A stretch of 56,022 nt of DNA from Modestobacter altitudinis (GCF_005930475.1 NZ_SJEW01000029.1:1-56022), one strand, 5' to 3'; positions 25,894 through 35,373 are shown, numbered from the stretch's first letter. Notes: a model not told the origin generated them from the sequence alone. Numbers and translations: made by a program.

Positions 25894-26561
25894 TGGAGGA
25901 CGTCTTCCTGCCTGCTCGCGGGCTGCTGTTCGACAACGACGGCGTGCTGGTCGACTCCGAGGCCAGCGTGGTCTCCTCGTGGAGCCGCTGGGCCGTCGAC
26001 CACGACCTGGACCCGGCGGAGGTCATGGCAGCCGTGCCCGGCCGCCGGGCCGCGGACACCGTCGCGTTGTTCGTCCCGGCGTCCGACGTCCCGGCGTCGA
26101 CCGAGAAGATCACCCGCTACGAGCTCGAGGACGTCGCCGGGACCACCGCCGTCCCGGGGGTGCTGGACCTCGTCCCGCAGCTCACCGGGGTGCCGTGGGC
26201 CGTCGTGACCTCAGGCGTCCGGGAGCTGGCCACCGCGCGGCTGCGCGCCGCCGGCGTCCCGCTGCCGGAGATGCTGGTCACGGCCGAGGACGTCAGCGCC
26301 GGCAAGCCGGACCCGGAGGGCTACATCGCCGGCGCCCGCCGGCTGGGGCTGCTCCCCGCGGACATGCTGGTCCTGGAGGACAGCGCCAGCGGCATCGCCG
26401 CCGGTCAGACCGCCGGCTGCCGGGTCGTCGGCGTCAGGCCGGACGCGCTGCGGACGACGGCCGACGTGGTGGTGCGTGACCTCACCGGTGCTCGGTGGAC
26501 CGGCGGCGGCCTGGTGCTGCCGGCCGCGGCGCTGCTCCGGGATGTCAGCACCGCCGGTTAG
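25893..26561 (+). CDS. HAD-superfamily sugar-phosphatase-like hydrolase
   Basis: A 222-residue haloacid-dehalogenase-type phosphatase. Motif I is [13 protein letters not shown] (nucleophile Asp and acid Asp two residues on, with Asn between), motif II VTSG, motif [14 protein letters not shown] and motif [13 protein letters not shown]. The alpha-helical cap after motif I is the C1 type, like beta-phosphoglucomutase and sugar phosphatases. It is coupled to cysM by a one-base overlap, where mycobacteria have a rhomboid gene (Rv1337) before murI. The substrate is likely a small sugar phosphate. Confidence 0.86.
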
Positions 26562-26574
26562 CCTGACCCGCGAG

Positions 26575-27393
26575 ATGACGACTGCTGCTGGGGCCGACGC
26601 GCCCATCGGGATCTTCGACTCCGGCGTCGGCGGGCTGACGGTGGCCCGCGCGGTCCTCGACCAGCTGCCGACCGAGTCGGTCCGCTACGTCGGTGACACG
26701 GCCAACGGGCCCTACGGTCCGCTCCCGATCGCCGAGGTCCGCCGGCACTCCCTCGCGGTGATGGACGACCTGGTCGCCGCGGGCGTCAAGATGCTCGTCG
26801 TCGCCTGCAACTCCGCCAGCGCCGCCTGCCTGCGCGACGCCCGCGAGCGCTACGACGTCCCCGTGGTCGAGGTCGTGCTGCCCGCCGTGCGCCGGGCCAC
26901 CGCCGCCACCCGCAACGGGCGGGTCGGGGTGATCGGCACCCAGGCGACGATCACCAGCGGGGCCTACGAGGACGCGTTCGCCGCCGCCCCGCAGATCACC
27001 GTCACCAGCGCCGCCTGCCCCAGCTTCGTGGACTTCGTCGAGCGCGGGACCACCAGCGGGCGTCAGCTGGTGGGGCTCGCGCAGTCCTACCTCGACCCGC
27101 TGCTGGCCGCCGGGGTCGACACGGTCGTGCTCGGTTGCACGCACTACCCGCTGCTCACCGGGGTGCTGTCGCTGGTGCTCGGCGAGGAGGTGACGCTGGT
27201 GTCCAGCGCGGAGGAGACGGCGAAGGACGTCTACCGCGTGCTCACCCGCGCCGACCTGCTGCGCGACCCCGACGGACCCCCGCCGGTGCACCGCTTCCTG
27301 GCCACCGGCGACCCCGAGCCGTTCGCCCGGCTCGGCCGCCGCTTCCTGGGCCCCGAGGTCGACGTGGTGACCCAGGTCGGGGCCGCGGCGTGA
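26575..27393 (+). CDS. murI: Glutamate racemase
   Basis: A 272-residue cofactor-independent racemase making D-glutamate for peptidoglycan. Both catalytic cysteines are present: [10 protein letters not shown] (first) and [10 protein letters not shown] (second), with the N-terminal [14 protein letters not shown] and NGPYGPL. The ATG at 26575 is chosen; a longer frame starting inside the HAD gene is rejected. TAGCCT lies ten bases upstream. The murI - MBL overlap (GTGA) downstream is the mycobacterial Rv1338-Rv1339 order. Confidence 0.96.
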   Translation: MTTAAGADAPIGIFDSGVGGLTVARAVLDQLPTESVRYVGDTANGPYGPLPIAEVRRHSLAVMDDLVAAGVKMLVVACNSASAACLRDARERYDVPVVEVVLPAVRRATAATRNGRVGVIGTQATITSGAYEDAFAAAPQITVTSAACPSFVDFVERGTTSGRQLVGLAQSYLDPLLAAGVDTVVLGCTHYPLLTGVLSLVLGEEVTLVSSAEETAKDVYRVLTRADLLRDPDGPPPVHRFLATGDPEPFARLGRRFLGPEVDVVTQVGAAA

Positions 27394-28130
27394 GGCTGAC
27401 CGTCATCGGCTGCGCGGGCAGTGCGCCCGGGCCGACGTCCCCGGCGTCGTGCTACCTCGTCCAGCACGGGGAGTTCTGCCTCGTGCTCGACCTGGGCAAC
27501 GGCTCCTTCGGTGCCCTGCAGGGGCTGATCGACCCCACGGACGTGGACGCGGTCTACCTCAGCCACCTGCACGCCGACCACTGCCTGGACGCCGCACCGT
27601 TCATCGTCTGGCACCGCTACTCCGGGCGGTCCGACGGCCGGGCGGTGCCGCTGTACGCCCCGGTCGGCGCCGACCGCCGGCTGGCGACCGCCTACGACCC
27701 CGCGGGCGGACCGATCGACGACGTGTTCGACGTGACCCCCATCGGCCCGGGCAGCTGGACGCTCGGGCCGTTCGAGGTGACGACCGCGCGGACTGCGCAC
27801 CCCGTCGAGTGCTACGCCGTGCGGCTGACCGTCGGCGGGCGGTCGCTGGTCTACACCGGTGACACCGGCCCGAGCGATGCGGTGGTGGAGCTGGCCCGTG
27901 GCGCCGACGTGCTGCTCGCCGAGGCCGCCTTCCCGGAGGGCCCGGACCTCCCGCCCGGGCTGCACCTCACCGGCCGGCAGGCCGGGGAGCTGGCCGCCAA
28001 GGCAGGGGTGGGACGGCTGCTGGTCACCCACGTACCCGCCTGGGTCGACGCCGCGGCTCAGCTGGCGGCCGCACGCGAGGTCTTCGCCGACACCGAGCTC
28101 GCCCGGCACACGGCCGTCCACGAGGTCTAG
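27390..28130 (+). CDS. Metallo-beta-lactamase-fold phosphodiesterase (Rv1339-like)
   Basis: A 246-residue MBL-fold hydrolase. Metal motifs: [10 protein letters not shown], the His in [21 protein letters not shown] and VTHVPAWVD. The RNase-Z-like branch that follows murI in actinobacteria includes Rv1339, reported as an atypical cyclic-AMP phosphodiesterase, so a nucleotide-signalling role is likely. The start overlaps murI by GTGA. In mycobacteria rph and rdgB come next; here they are displaced by about 9.8 kb of other genes. Confidence 0.9.
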   Translation: MRLTVIGCAGSAPGPTSPASCYLVQHGEFCLVLDLGNGSFGALQGLIDPTDVDAVYLSHLHADHCLDAAPFIVWHRYSGRSDGRAVPLYAPVGADRRLATAYDPAGGPIDDVFDVTPIGPGSWTLGPFEVTTARTAHPVECYAVRLTVGGRSLVYTGDTGPSDAVVELARGADVLLAEAAFPEGPDLPPGLHLTGRQAGELAAKAGVGRLLVTHVPAWVDAAAQLAAAREVFADTELARHTAVHEV

Positions 28131-28183
28131 CGGGCAGGCCGGGAGCGCTTGCTGGGTGCCCTCCGGCGCGGCATGGTGACGGG

Positions 28184-29140
28184 GTGGCCGAGACCGAGGA
28201 ACGGGACGGCGTCCGGCTGACCAGCCTGGACTCGCCGCTGGGCGACGGGCTGGAGGTGACCAAGCGCGACCTGGTCGACCACGTGGACGCCTTCGCCGAC
28301 CGGCTGGTGCCGCTGCTGGCCGACCGGCCGCTGACGGTCAAGCGGGTGCGGCCGGGCGCGGCGCCGTTCATCCAGCGCGACGTCCCCAAGGGCGCACCGG
28401 AGTGGGTGCGGACCGTCGCCACCTGGTCCGACCGGGCCCGGCGTGAGGTGCACCAGGTGCTCGCCGACGACCGGCGCACGCTGCTGTGGCTGGCCAACCA
28501 GCGGGCCGTGGAGTTCCACGTGCCGTTCAGCCGGGTGGGGGAGACCCAGCCCACCGGCCTGGTGCTGGACCTCGACCCGCCCGACGGCGCCGCCTTCGAC
28601 GTCGTGGTCCGCACCGCCCTGCTGTGCCGGCAGGCGCTGGCAGATGCCGGGCTCACGGCGGCGGTGAAGACCAGCGGGTCGACCGGGGTGCACGTCGTCG
28701 TCCCGGTGCACGGCTCGTCGGCGGAGGACGTCGCGGCGGCCACCCGTGCCCTCGCCGCGCGCACCGAGCGGCTGGACCCCGAGCTCGCGACCACGGTCTA
28801 CGTCGTCGCCGAGCGGGGGGAGCGGGTGTTCGTGGACTCGACCCGTTCCGGGCGGGGCACGATCGCCGCTGCGTACAGCCCCCGGGTGCGGCCCGGGCTG
28901 CCGGTGTCCGCGCCGGTGAGCTGGGAGGCCCTCGCAGACGTCCGGCCCGGCGACGTCACCGTGCAGACCGCGGCCGGGCGGTTCGGGAACGGCGATCCCT
29001 GGGCTGCGGCGCTGCCCGAGCCGCAGGAGCTGCCCGCCGACCTGGTCGCCGAGGGGCACACGATCCCGATCGCCCGCGTGCAGGCGATGCACGAGGGCAA
29101 GCGCCGCGCCCGGGCGCGGGCGGCGGAGGACGCCGGCTGA
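28184..29140 (+). CDS. Stand-alone LigD-type primase/polymerase domain
   Basis: A 318-residue archaeo-eukaryotic primase superfamily polymerase domain, as found at the N-terminus of LigD in bacterial end joining. The metal-binding pair is in VLDLDPPDG; SGSTGVHVVVPV and VFVDSTRSGRGTIAAAYSPR are the other hallmark motifs. In the cell it would fill in or extend ends with ribo- or deoxynucleotides. No ligase, nuclease or Ku gene is in this window, so it is a free-standing polymerase. The GTG at 28184 has CATGGT six bases upstream. Confidence 0.9.
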   Translation: MAETEERDGVRLTSLDSPLGDGLEVTKRDLVDHVDAFADRLVPLLADRPLTVKRVRPGAAPFIQRDVPKGAPEWVRTVATWSDRARREVHQVLADDRRTLLWLANQRAVEFHVPFSRVGETQPTGLVLDLDPPDGAAFDVVVRTALLCRQALADAGLTAAVKTSGSTGVHVVVPVHGSSAEDVAAATRALAARTERLDPELATTVYVVAERGERVFVDSTRSGRGTIAAAYSPRVRPGLPVSAPVSWEALADVRPGDVTVQTAAGRFGNGDPWAAALPEPQELPADLVAEGHTIPIARVQAMHEGKRRARARAAEDAG

Positions 29141-29254
29141 GGGCGTAGCACGGCCGGTCCCCGGTTGCTGGCCGTCGTCCCCGGACGGGGGGTCCGTCCA
29201 CAGGCACGTCCAGCCACCCCGGTCGTGTCGGTGCCACCCGGCAGCGTCCCGGTC

Positions 29255-29767
29255 ATGACGGACCCGCAGACGACGGCCTGGCTCGACCAGGAGGACACCC
29301 ATCTCGCCCAGCTCATCCGCGCCCACCGGTGGGCGGTGCAGTACGTCTTCCCCGGCGACTGCGCCGACGAGGCTGACGACGAGTGCGACGACGATGGTGG
29401 ACCGCCGTTCGGCTACACCGTCGGTCTGTTCGGGCTCGGGCACCCCGAGCTCGTCGTGGTGGGCCTGGGGCACGACAACAGCCACGCCGTCCTGCAGCGG
29501 GTGGCGGGCCTGGTGGCCGGCGGCCGCGACCTGGTGCCCGGCGAGCTGCTGACCTTCCACGACCGACCCGACGGGCTGGTCGTGGAGGAGCTCGCCAACC
29601 CCGGAGAGGTGCTGTTCGGGGCCAACCGCCACTACCGGCGCCCCGACGAGCACTCGGTGCCGGCGTTCCAGCTCACCTGGCAGCACCGCGACGGCACGTG
29701 GCCGTGGGACCCGGCCTACCCGTGCGGTCCGGCGTGCCAGCCCCGGCCGGGGACCTGGCGCGCGTGA
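29255..29767 (+). CDS. DUF4262 domain protein
   Basis: A 170-residue soluble protein. The family pattern is clear: an acidic loop, [42 protein letters not shown] and [15 protein letters not shown]. The family has no settled function; many members look like small enzymes or immunity-type proteins. ATG at 29255 is used because residues encoded further upstream are Pro/Arg-rich read-through. It stands between the polymerase-domain gene and the DUF4188 gene, all on one strand with gaps of 70-115 bases. Confidence 0.8.
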   Translation: MTDPQTTAWLDQEDTHLAQLIRAHRWAVQYVFPGDCADEADDECDDDGGPPFGYTVGLFGLGHPELVVVGLGHDNSHAVLQRVAGLVAGGRDLVPGELLTFHDRPDGLVVEELANPGEVLFGANRHYRRPDEHSVPAFQLTWQHRDGTWPWDPAYPCGPACQPRPGTWRA

Positions 29768-29836
29768 GCAGGGCTGTCGCCGCAGCGCCGGCCGGGCCAC
29801 CATGGGCGGCGGCGGGGTCCACACCGAGGAGGTCGC

Positions 29837-30340
29837 ATGGCCGAGATCCGCACCGGGCGCTACGGCGCCGAGATCGACGGGGACTTCGTCGTGTTCCTGA
29901 TCGGCGCCCGGCTCAACAAGCCGCAGCACCTGCTCGCCAGCGTCCGCGACCTCGGCGGACGGCGCCGGGGGATGCAGGCGATGCTGGCAGCCCTGGTGGC
30001 CGACCCGGAGAAGGGCCTGCTCGGCTACCGCATGGGGTTCCCGGTCATCGTCCAGTACTGGCGGAGCTTCGAGCACCTGGAGGCATTCGCCCGCGACCCC
30101 GGCGACCTGCACCGGCCCACCTGGCTGGAGTGGTTCCGCCGCGACCCGAAGGGCCGCACCGGCATCTGGCACGAGACCTTCCTCGTGCGGGCCGGGGAGT
30201 ACGAGGCGATCTACGACAGCGTGCCGGAGTCGGGCCTGGCGGTCGCCGGCCGTGTCGTCCCGCTGGCCGGCAGCACCTCGGCGCGAGCTCGGCTGCGGCG
30301 GACGGCCGCCGCCGAGCAGGTGCCCGTCCCGCCGGGCTGA
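29837..30340 (+). CDS. DUF4188 domain protein
   Basis: A 167-residue protein of a ferredoxin-like-fold family. Typical stretches are VVFLIGARLNKPQHLLASV, GLLGYRMGFPVIVQYWRSFEHLEAFARD and WHETFLVRAGEYEAIYDSVP; relatives resemble antibiotic biosynthesis monooxygenase or EthD-type barrels, which often oxidise or degrade small aromatic compounds without a bound cofactor. A strong GGAGG lies ten bases before the ATG. It converges on the large GGDEF/EAL gene, 34 bases away. Confidence 0.8.
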   Translation: MAEIRTGRYGAEIDGDFVVFLIGARLNKPQHLLASVRDLGGRRRGMQAMLAALVADPEKGLLGYRMGFPVIVQYWRSFEHLEAFARDPGDLHRPTWLEWFRRDPKGRTGIWHETFLVRAGEYEAIYDSVPESGLAVAGRVVPLAGSTSARARLRRTAAAEQVPVPPG

Positions 30341-30373
30341 CGGGGACCGTGGTCCGACGGGGCCCGGGGTCGG

Positions 30374-32935
30374 TCAGAGCGCGTGCAGCACCGACCGCTG
30401 GTCGGGGCGGCCCGGGCCGCGCATCCACGCGCCGAGGTCCCCGGCGGGCATCGGCCGGCTGACGTACCAGCCCTGCACGAGGTCGCAGCCGGTGCTCGCG
30501 ATGAGCTCCCAGGTGCGCCGGTCCTCCACGCCCTCGGCGACCACCTCCAGACCGAGGTGGCGGCCCAGGTCGACGATCGCGCGGACGATCGCGATGTCCT
30601 CGCCGGTGTCCCGCAGCCCGGTCACGAAGCTCTGGTCGATCTTCACCTCGTGCACCGGCAGCCGCTTGAGGTAGGAGAGGGAGGAGTAGCCCGTCCCGAA
30701 GTCGTCCACCGAGAGCCGGCAGCCCAGGTCGCGCAGCTCGTGCAGCAGACCGATGGCCCGCGCGGGATCGGCCATGACCGAGCCCTCGGTCACCTCGAGG
30801 GTGAGCCGGGAGGCCGGTACGCCGTGCCGGCGCAGCAGTCGCCGCACGGTGTCGACCAGATCGGCGTCGTGCAGGCTGCGGGTGGACAGGTTGACCGCGA
30901 TGCTCAGCTCGAGTCCCTGCCGCTGCCAGCTCGCGACCGCGGCCAGCGACTGGTCGAGGACGTGGGTGGTCAGCGGCCCGATCAAGCCGCTGCGCTCGGC
31001 GATCGGGATGAACTCGACCGGGGAGATCCAGCCCAGTTCCGCGTGCTCCCACCGGACCAGAGCCTCGACGGCGACGGTCTGGCCGGTGTCCGGCCGGGCC
31101 TGCGGCTGGACGTGCACGGTGATGTCGCCACGGGTCAGCGCCGCGCGGAGCTCGGCCACCAGGGTCAGGCGGCGGGGGTCGGTGGAGTCGAGGTCCGCCT
31201 CGTACACCCGCAGCCCGCGGCCGGAGGCCTTGGCGTCGTACATGGCCAGGTCGGCCTGCTTGAGCAGCCCGGCCGGGTCGGTGGCGTGCAGCGGTGCCAG
31301 GGCGATGCCCATCGAGCCCCCGACCTCGACCTCCATGCCGTCCAGCACGACCGGGTTCTCCAGGGAGCGGAGCGCGCGCCGGGCGACCCGGATCACCTGG
31401 TCCTCGTCGGTGGTGCCGTCGACCAGGACGGCGAACTCGTCGCCGCCGAGCCGCGCGACCAGGCCACCGGCCCCGAGGGCGGTGGTCAGCCGCTCGCCGA
31501 CCTCGATGAGCAGCTGGTCCCCCTGGGCGTGTCCGAGGGTGTCGTTGATCTCCTTGAACCCGTCCAGGTCGAGGATCATCACGGCGGCACCGGGGGAGAC
31601 CCCGTCGGCCACCCCGGTGAGCGCGGTGGACAGCCGGCGCTGCAGGAACGCCCGGTTGGGCAGGCCGGTCAGCGCGTCGTGCAGCGCCTCGTGCCGCAGC
31701 CGGTCGACGAGTTCACCGTTCTGCAGCGCCACGCTGGCGTGGTTGGCGACGGTCTCCATCAGCAGCACGTCGTCCTGGTCGTACGTGCGCACGTCCCCGA
31801 GCCGGTCGGTCACGATGAGCGCCCCGAGCACACCGGCGCCGCCGCGCAGCGGAACGGCCAGCGCCTCCCGGGCGGAGTGCCTGTCCAGCCACTGGCGCAT
31901 CTCCGGGTCCCGGGTGCCGCGAGGCAGCAGCAGCGTGCTGCCGTCCCCGACCACCTGGGAGAGCAGCCACTCGTCCTCGGGGCTCTGCGGGGCCTCGGTG
32001 CGGGTGAGCCGGTCGGTCGCGCCCAGCCGGACGGTGGCGACGTCGCCCTGCGAGGACGCGAGGAACGCGACCTCGGCACGCTCGGAGTGCAGCAGCTCCT
32101 TGGCCTCGCCCAGCACGCTGCCCAGCACCTGGTCGACCTCGGGCGAGCTGCTCACCGCCTGGGTGAACCGGAACAGCCGTTCCAGGTTCAGGTGCCGGTC
32201 GGTGAGCGACGCGTAGGCCCGGTAGCCCAGCAGCAGGCCGGCCAGGGTGGGCACGAGCAGCCAGGCGTTGGCCGCGGCGGCCTGGAGACTGGTGACGGCC
32301 ACCAGGGCGAGGGTGATCACCACCGGGGCGGCGGGCTCTCCCCGGACCAGGTCACGTGCCAGTTCGCGCAGGTCGATGTCGCGTTCGTAGACGGCGATGA
32401 CGAGGGTGAGGGCGATGCTGCCCAGGCAGTTGGCCGCGATGGGCCCCAGGTAGGCGCCCACCCACAGCCACGGGACGTCGGGGTGCCCGGTGGCGACCAG
32501 CCGGAACAGCAGCACGGCGATGACGGTCTGCAGGCTGATCAGCGCGAGGTTCCAGCTCGTCTTCAGCGGTGACGAGCGGCGCTGGAAGACGAAGACGGCG
32601 CCGGAGCCGACCAGCCTGCCGACCAGGAGGGCCAGCGGCCCGGCGAAGACCAGTCCGAGTACCAGGGGCAGCTCGCTGACCGAGACGGTGCGCGCCTCGC
32701 GCTTGGTCTGCAGGTGGAACACGCAGGCCTCGGTCGCGGCGAACGCGACGGCGATGAGCCACCACGGCAGCGTCACCGAGGTGCGGAGCGGGCCGGCCGT
32801 GGGGAGGGAGGACCCGGCGGCGGCCGCTGCTGCCACCAGCACGACGCTCTGCAGCACGACCAGACAGCTCTGCTGGTGCGTGCGCAGCCACGGCAGCCGC
32901 GACGACGCCGTCCCGGGTTCTGCTCGATCGACCAT
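30374..32935 (-). CDS. Membrane GAF-GGDEF-EAL cyclic-di-GMP enzyme
   Basis: An 853-residue signalling protein. Residues about 20-235 hold six to eight membrane helices; a GAF-like sensor covers about 245-400; a diguanylate cyclase domain follows with the motif RLGGDEF (G497-F501 intact); the EAL domain starts near 595, with EALVRW at 624 and DDFGTGYSS and IDQSFV later. Both output domains look catalytically complete, so it could make or degrade c-di-GMP. ATG at 32935 is chosen because GGGAGGAGG lies nine bases upstream. A terminator hairpin for the subtilisin gene lies just before this ribosome site. Confidence 0.93.
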   Translation of the reverse strand: MVDRAEPGTASSRLPWLRTHQQSCLVVLQSVVLVAAAAAAGSSLPTAGPLRTSVTLPWWLIAVAFAATEACVFHLQTKREARTVSVSELPLVLGLVFAGPLALLVGRLVGSGAVFVFQRRSSPLKTSWNLALISLQTVIAVLLFRLVATGHPDVPWLWVGAYLGPIAANCLGSIALTLVIAVYERDIDLRELARDLVRGEPAAPVVITLALVAVTSLQAAAANAWLLVPTLAGLLLGYRAYASLTDRHLNLERLFRFTQAVSSSPEVDQVLGSVLGEAKELLHSERAEVAFLASSQGDVATVRLGATDRLTRTEAPQSPEDEWLLSQVVGDGSTLLLPRGTRDPEMRQWLDRHSAREALAVPLRGGAGVLGALIVTDRLGDVRTYDQDDVLLMETVANHASVALQNGELVDRLRHEALHDALTGLPNRAFLQRRLSTALTGVADGVSPGAAVMILDLDGFKEINDTLGHAQGDQLLIEVGERLTTALGAGGLVARLGGDEFAVLVDGTTDEDQVIRVARRALRSLENPVVLDGMEVEVGGSMGIALAPLHATDPAGLLKQADLAMYDAKASGRGLRVYEADLDSTDPRRLTLVAELRAALTRGDITVHVQPQARPDTGQTVAVEALVRWEHAELGWISPVEFIPIAERSGLIGPLTTHVLDQSLAAVASWQRQGLELSIAVNLSTRSLHDADLVDTVRRLLRRHGVPASRLTLEVTEGSVMADPARAIGLLHELRDLGCRLSVDDFGTGYSSLSYLKRLPVHEVKIDQSFVTGLRDTGEDIAIVRAIVDLGRHLGLEVVAEGVEDRRTWELIASTGCDLVQGWYVSRPMPAGDLGAWMRGPGRPDQRSVLHAL

Positions 32936-32964
32936 CGCGGCCCCACCTCCTCCCTGGACAACGG

Positions 32965-33001
32965 CAGGGCGGGGTGGGCCGTTGAGGCCCACCCCGCCCT
33001 G
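32965..33001 (-). terminator. 16-base perfect stem hairpin
   Basis: Arms CAGGGCGGGGTGGGCC (32965-32980) and GGCCCACCCCGCCCTG (32986-33001) with a five-base loop. It follows the subtilisin gene on the minus strand and ends about 20 bases before the ribosome site of the GGDEF/EAL gene. Confidence 0.78.
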
Positions 33002-33032
33002 TCTCACCCGCGCGGGTCAGCTGGTCGGAACG

Positions 33033-33086
33033 TCAGCTGTGCGTCGTGCGGACCCGGTTGGACCGGCCGCCCCAGGTCGTCGACAT
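33033..33086 (-). CDS. Possible 17-residue microORF after the subtilisin gene
   Basis: ATG two bases after the subtilisin TGA, reading MSTTWGGRSNRVRTTHS, then TGA. The TGACCATG spacing would allow translation reinitiation. It has one Trp and a basic Arg/Asn pattern reminiscent of the subtilisin tail. There is no homology evidence; it may be chance, or the frame-shifted remains of a longer tail. Confidence 0.25.
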   Translation of the reverse strand: MSTTWGGRSNRVRTTHS

Positions 33087-33088
33087 GG

Positions 33089-34597
33089 TCAGGCCCACCC
33101 CTCGCTCCGCCAGGTGCGCGCCGACCACGAGTCGTCGCGCCAGGTGCGGGCCGCCCAGGACTCGTCCCGCCAGGTACGGGCAGACCACTGCTCGGAGGCG
33201 TAGGACACCCCGGTCCAGTCCGAGCCCGTCCACGGGGCGGTCGGCCAGGTGCTCCCGCTCCAGCCGGCGCCGGTCAGCGTCAGCCCGCGCCAGTTCCCGT
33301 CGACCCAGGCCTTGGCGTCCTTCGTCGCCCTCGCCCAGGCGGCGCCGTCCCAGGCCCGGCCGAAGACGTCGACCTCGCCCGTCAGCTCGGTCGTGCCGGT
33401 GGAGACGTGGGACGACCCGCGGGACGCCTCGAGGGACCCGCTGCCGTTGCCCCACGCCGCTGCGCCGGCCAGCGGCACGGTGCCCTTCGGCAGCTTCTGC
33501 GCCTTCTTGACGTCGATCAGCCCGGAGCCGCTCATCACGGCCGAGGAGGTGGTGACCCCACTGGCGGACTGGGTGATCACGAGCTTCACCTGGTCGGGCG
33601 TGAGCTTCGGGAACGCCTGGAGCAGCAGCGCGACCTCGCCGCTCACCACGGCGGCGGCCTGCGAGGTGCCCGAGGCCCGGGCGAACCGGTCCCCGACCAC
33701 GGCCTGCGGGTTGCGGACGTCGGCGTAGCCGCCGGGGTTGCGCAGTCCGAGCACCGAGACACCGGGAGCGACCACGTCGACGTGCCTGGCGTCGGTGCCC
33801 TTGGTCGACCAGCTGGGCACGGTGTCGTCGTCGCGGCCGACCGTGCCGGCGTCGTCCATCGCACCGACCGCGAGCACGTTCGGGTCGCTGGCCGGGTTGG
33901 CGAGGTTCTTGGTGCTGTCGCCCTCGTTGCCGCCGGACACCACGACCACGATGCCGTGCTTCCAGGCGTTCTCGACCGCGTAGGCCAGTGGGTCCACGGC
34001 GCTGCTCTGGGTGGAGTCGGTGCCGTAGGAGAGGTTGATGACCCGGATGTTCAGGCCCTTGTCGTCGGCGTGCTCGACGACCCAGTCGATGCCGGCGATC
34101 ACCTGGGACACGTCGACCGCGCCGTTGCCGGCGCCGACCTTCACGTTGACCAGGGTGGCGTCCGGCGCGACACCGTTGAACCGGGTGGGGTCGAGGTAGG
34201 ACGTCGGGCTGCCGGCGACGTCACGCCCGGCGATGATCGACGCCAGGTGGGTGCCGTGGCCGAACCCGTCGACGTGGGCGGTGTCCGGGTTCTGGCTGTC
34301 GAAGGACAGGTCCGGCCCGTTGACCAGGTTGCCGCTGGTGAGCCCGGCGACCGGGGTGACACCGGTGTCGATCAGGGCCACGCCGACGCCCTTGCCGGTG
34401 ACCCCGGCGGCGTAGGCGTCCTGCGCGCCGACCACGCGGGCGATGTTGTTCAGCGAGCCCTTGTCCCCGGCAGCGTCGTAACCGAGGCTCCCGGCGGCGC
34501 TGGCCGGTGCCGCAGTGAGGACCACCGCGGCGAGCGCGGAGGAGGCGACGACCGCGGCACCCGCCCGGCGGCTGCGGCCCGGCGACCGCGGGGTCAT
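33089..34597 (-). CDS. Secreted subtilisin (S8) with Trp-pentad repeat tail
   Basis: A 502-residue exported serine protease. A basic N-terminus and signal peptide end at about residue 35 (AAPASAAGS). The catalytic triad is visible: VALIDTGVTP (Asp), FGHGTHLASIIAG (His) and ARASGTSQAAAVV (Ser), with the oxyanion Asn region VVVVSGGNEGD. No I9 propeptide domain is obvious. The catalytic domain ends near 380. From 416 to 501 Trp recurs every fifth residue: 15 Trp in 18 registers, the last units reading SARTWRDESW. The tail probably folds as a repeat and may bind the cell wall or assembled protein; this is inference. Confidence 0.92.
   Translation of the reverse strand: MTPRSPGRSRRAGAAVVASSALAAVVLTAAPASAAGSLGYDAAGDKGSLNNIARVVGAQDAYAAGVTGKGVGVALIDTGVTPVAGLTSGNLVNGPDLSFDSQNPDTAHVDGFGHGTHLASIIAGRDVAGSPTSYLDPTRFNGVAPDATLVNVKVGAGNGAVDVSQVIAGIDWVVEHADDKGLNIRVINLSYGTDSTQSSAVDPLAYAVENAWKHGIVVVVSGGNEGDSTKNLANPASDPNVLAVGAMDDAGTVGRDDDTVPSWSTKGTDARHVDVVAPGVSVLGLRNPGGYADVRNPQAVVGDRFARASGTSQAAAVVSGEVALLLQAFPKLTPDQVKLVITQSASGVTTSSAVMSGSGLIDVKKAQKLPKGTVPLAGAAAWGNGSGSLEASRGSSHVSTGTTELTGEVDVFGRAWDGAAWARATKDAKAWVDGNWRGLTLTGAGWSGSTWPTAPWTGSDWTGVSYASEQWSARTWRDESWAARTWRDDSWSARTWRSEGWA
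33092..33193 (-). repeat. 30-base tandem repeats encoding the Trp-rich tail
   Basis: Codons 469-502 of the subtilisin gene are three imperfect 30-base units plus a partial fourth, each encoding a variant of [ED]-x-W-[SA]-A-R-T-W-R-x. The nucleotide identity shows that this part of the longer Trp array grew by recent duplication. Confidence 0.75.
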
Positions 34598-34789
34598 GAC
34601 GGGGCTCCGAGGGAGCGGTTCGATGACAAGGCGACGTCCTTACTGCACGGTGAGTGATCACGAGGTGCCGCACGAGGATGTGACAGCACGCTGAGTAGCG
34701 CATCCGCAACTCTACGTGTCACGAGGCCTGACGGAATGGTCACCCGTGCGAGCGAGCACGGCGGCCCCCGGCGAGGGACCCGCCCGGGT

Positions 34790-35347
34790 TCAGCCGCCCC
34801 TGATCGACGCGAACAGCACCATGTCCCGGCGTCGCCCGCCGATCTCGGTGTGGCTGCGCAGCAGCCCTTCCCGCACGTAGCCGGCGTTCCGGGCGGTGCG
34901 CACCGAGGCGGTGTTCCACGGCTCGATGAGCAGCTCGATGCGGTGCAGTGCGGGGATCGTCCAGCCGAAGGTGGTGACGGCGGTCAGCGCGGCGGCGGCG
35001 AGTCCGCGGCCGCGGTCACCCGGTGCGACGAAGTAGCCCGCGGTCGCCCGGCCCTCGGGGAGCTGGCGCAGCCACAGGCCGACCGTGCCGACCGCCCGGC
35101 CGGTCGCCGCCTCCGCGACCGCGAAGGAGAACCCGGCGCCCTCGGCCCACCGCCGCTGCTGACGCACGATCCACTCCGCGGCGTCGTCGACCGTGGCGTG
35201 CGCCGGCATGGTGCCGATCAACGGGGCGTAGGGGTCGGTCGACAGGTCGAGGGCCATCGGCAGGTCCGCGGCCTCGAACGCACGCAGCAGCACCGGCCCG
35301 GACGCCGGCGGGACGGTCGGCCAGGGCGGCAGCGGCGGCGCGGTCAT
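34790..35347 (-). CDS. GNAT family N-acetyltransferase (RimJ/RimL type)
   Basis: A 185-residue acetyl-CoA-dependent acetyltransferase. The acetyl-CoA pyrophosphate loop is PGDRGRGLAAAAL (near 109-121); the preceding beta strand is RATAGYFV and the late RIELLIEPWNTASVRTARNAGY is typical of RimJ/RimL enzymes that acetylate protein N-termini, amino acids or drugs. The ATG at 35347 is used; longer upstream readings overlap gnd. It starts 27 bases after the gnd stop on the same strand, so the two may be cotranscribed. Confidence 0.86.
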   Translation of the reverse strand: MTAPPLPPWPTVPPASGPVLLRAFEAADLPMALDLSTDPYAPLIGTMPAHATVDDAAEWIVRQQRRWAEGAGFSFAVAEAATGRAVGTVGLWLRQLPEGRATAGYFVAPGDRGRGLAAAALTAVTTFGWTIPALHRIELLIEPWNTASVRTARNAGYVREGLLRSHTEIGGRRRDMVLFASIRGG

Positions 35348-35373
35348 GCCGTCCACCGCCGCCGGCCGCCCCC

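Noticed and set aside
33092-33193. 30-base tandem repeats considered as CRISPR
   Set aside because: Units are contiguous without spacers and encode the Trp-rich tail of the subtilisin; no cas gene is present.
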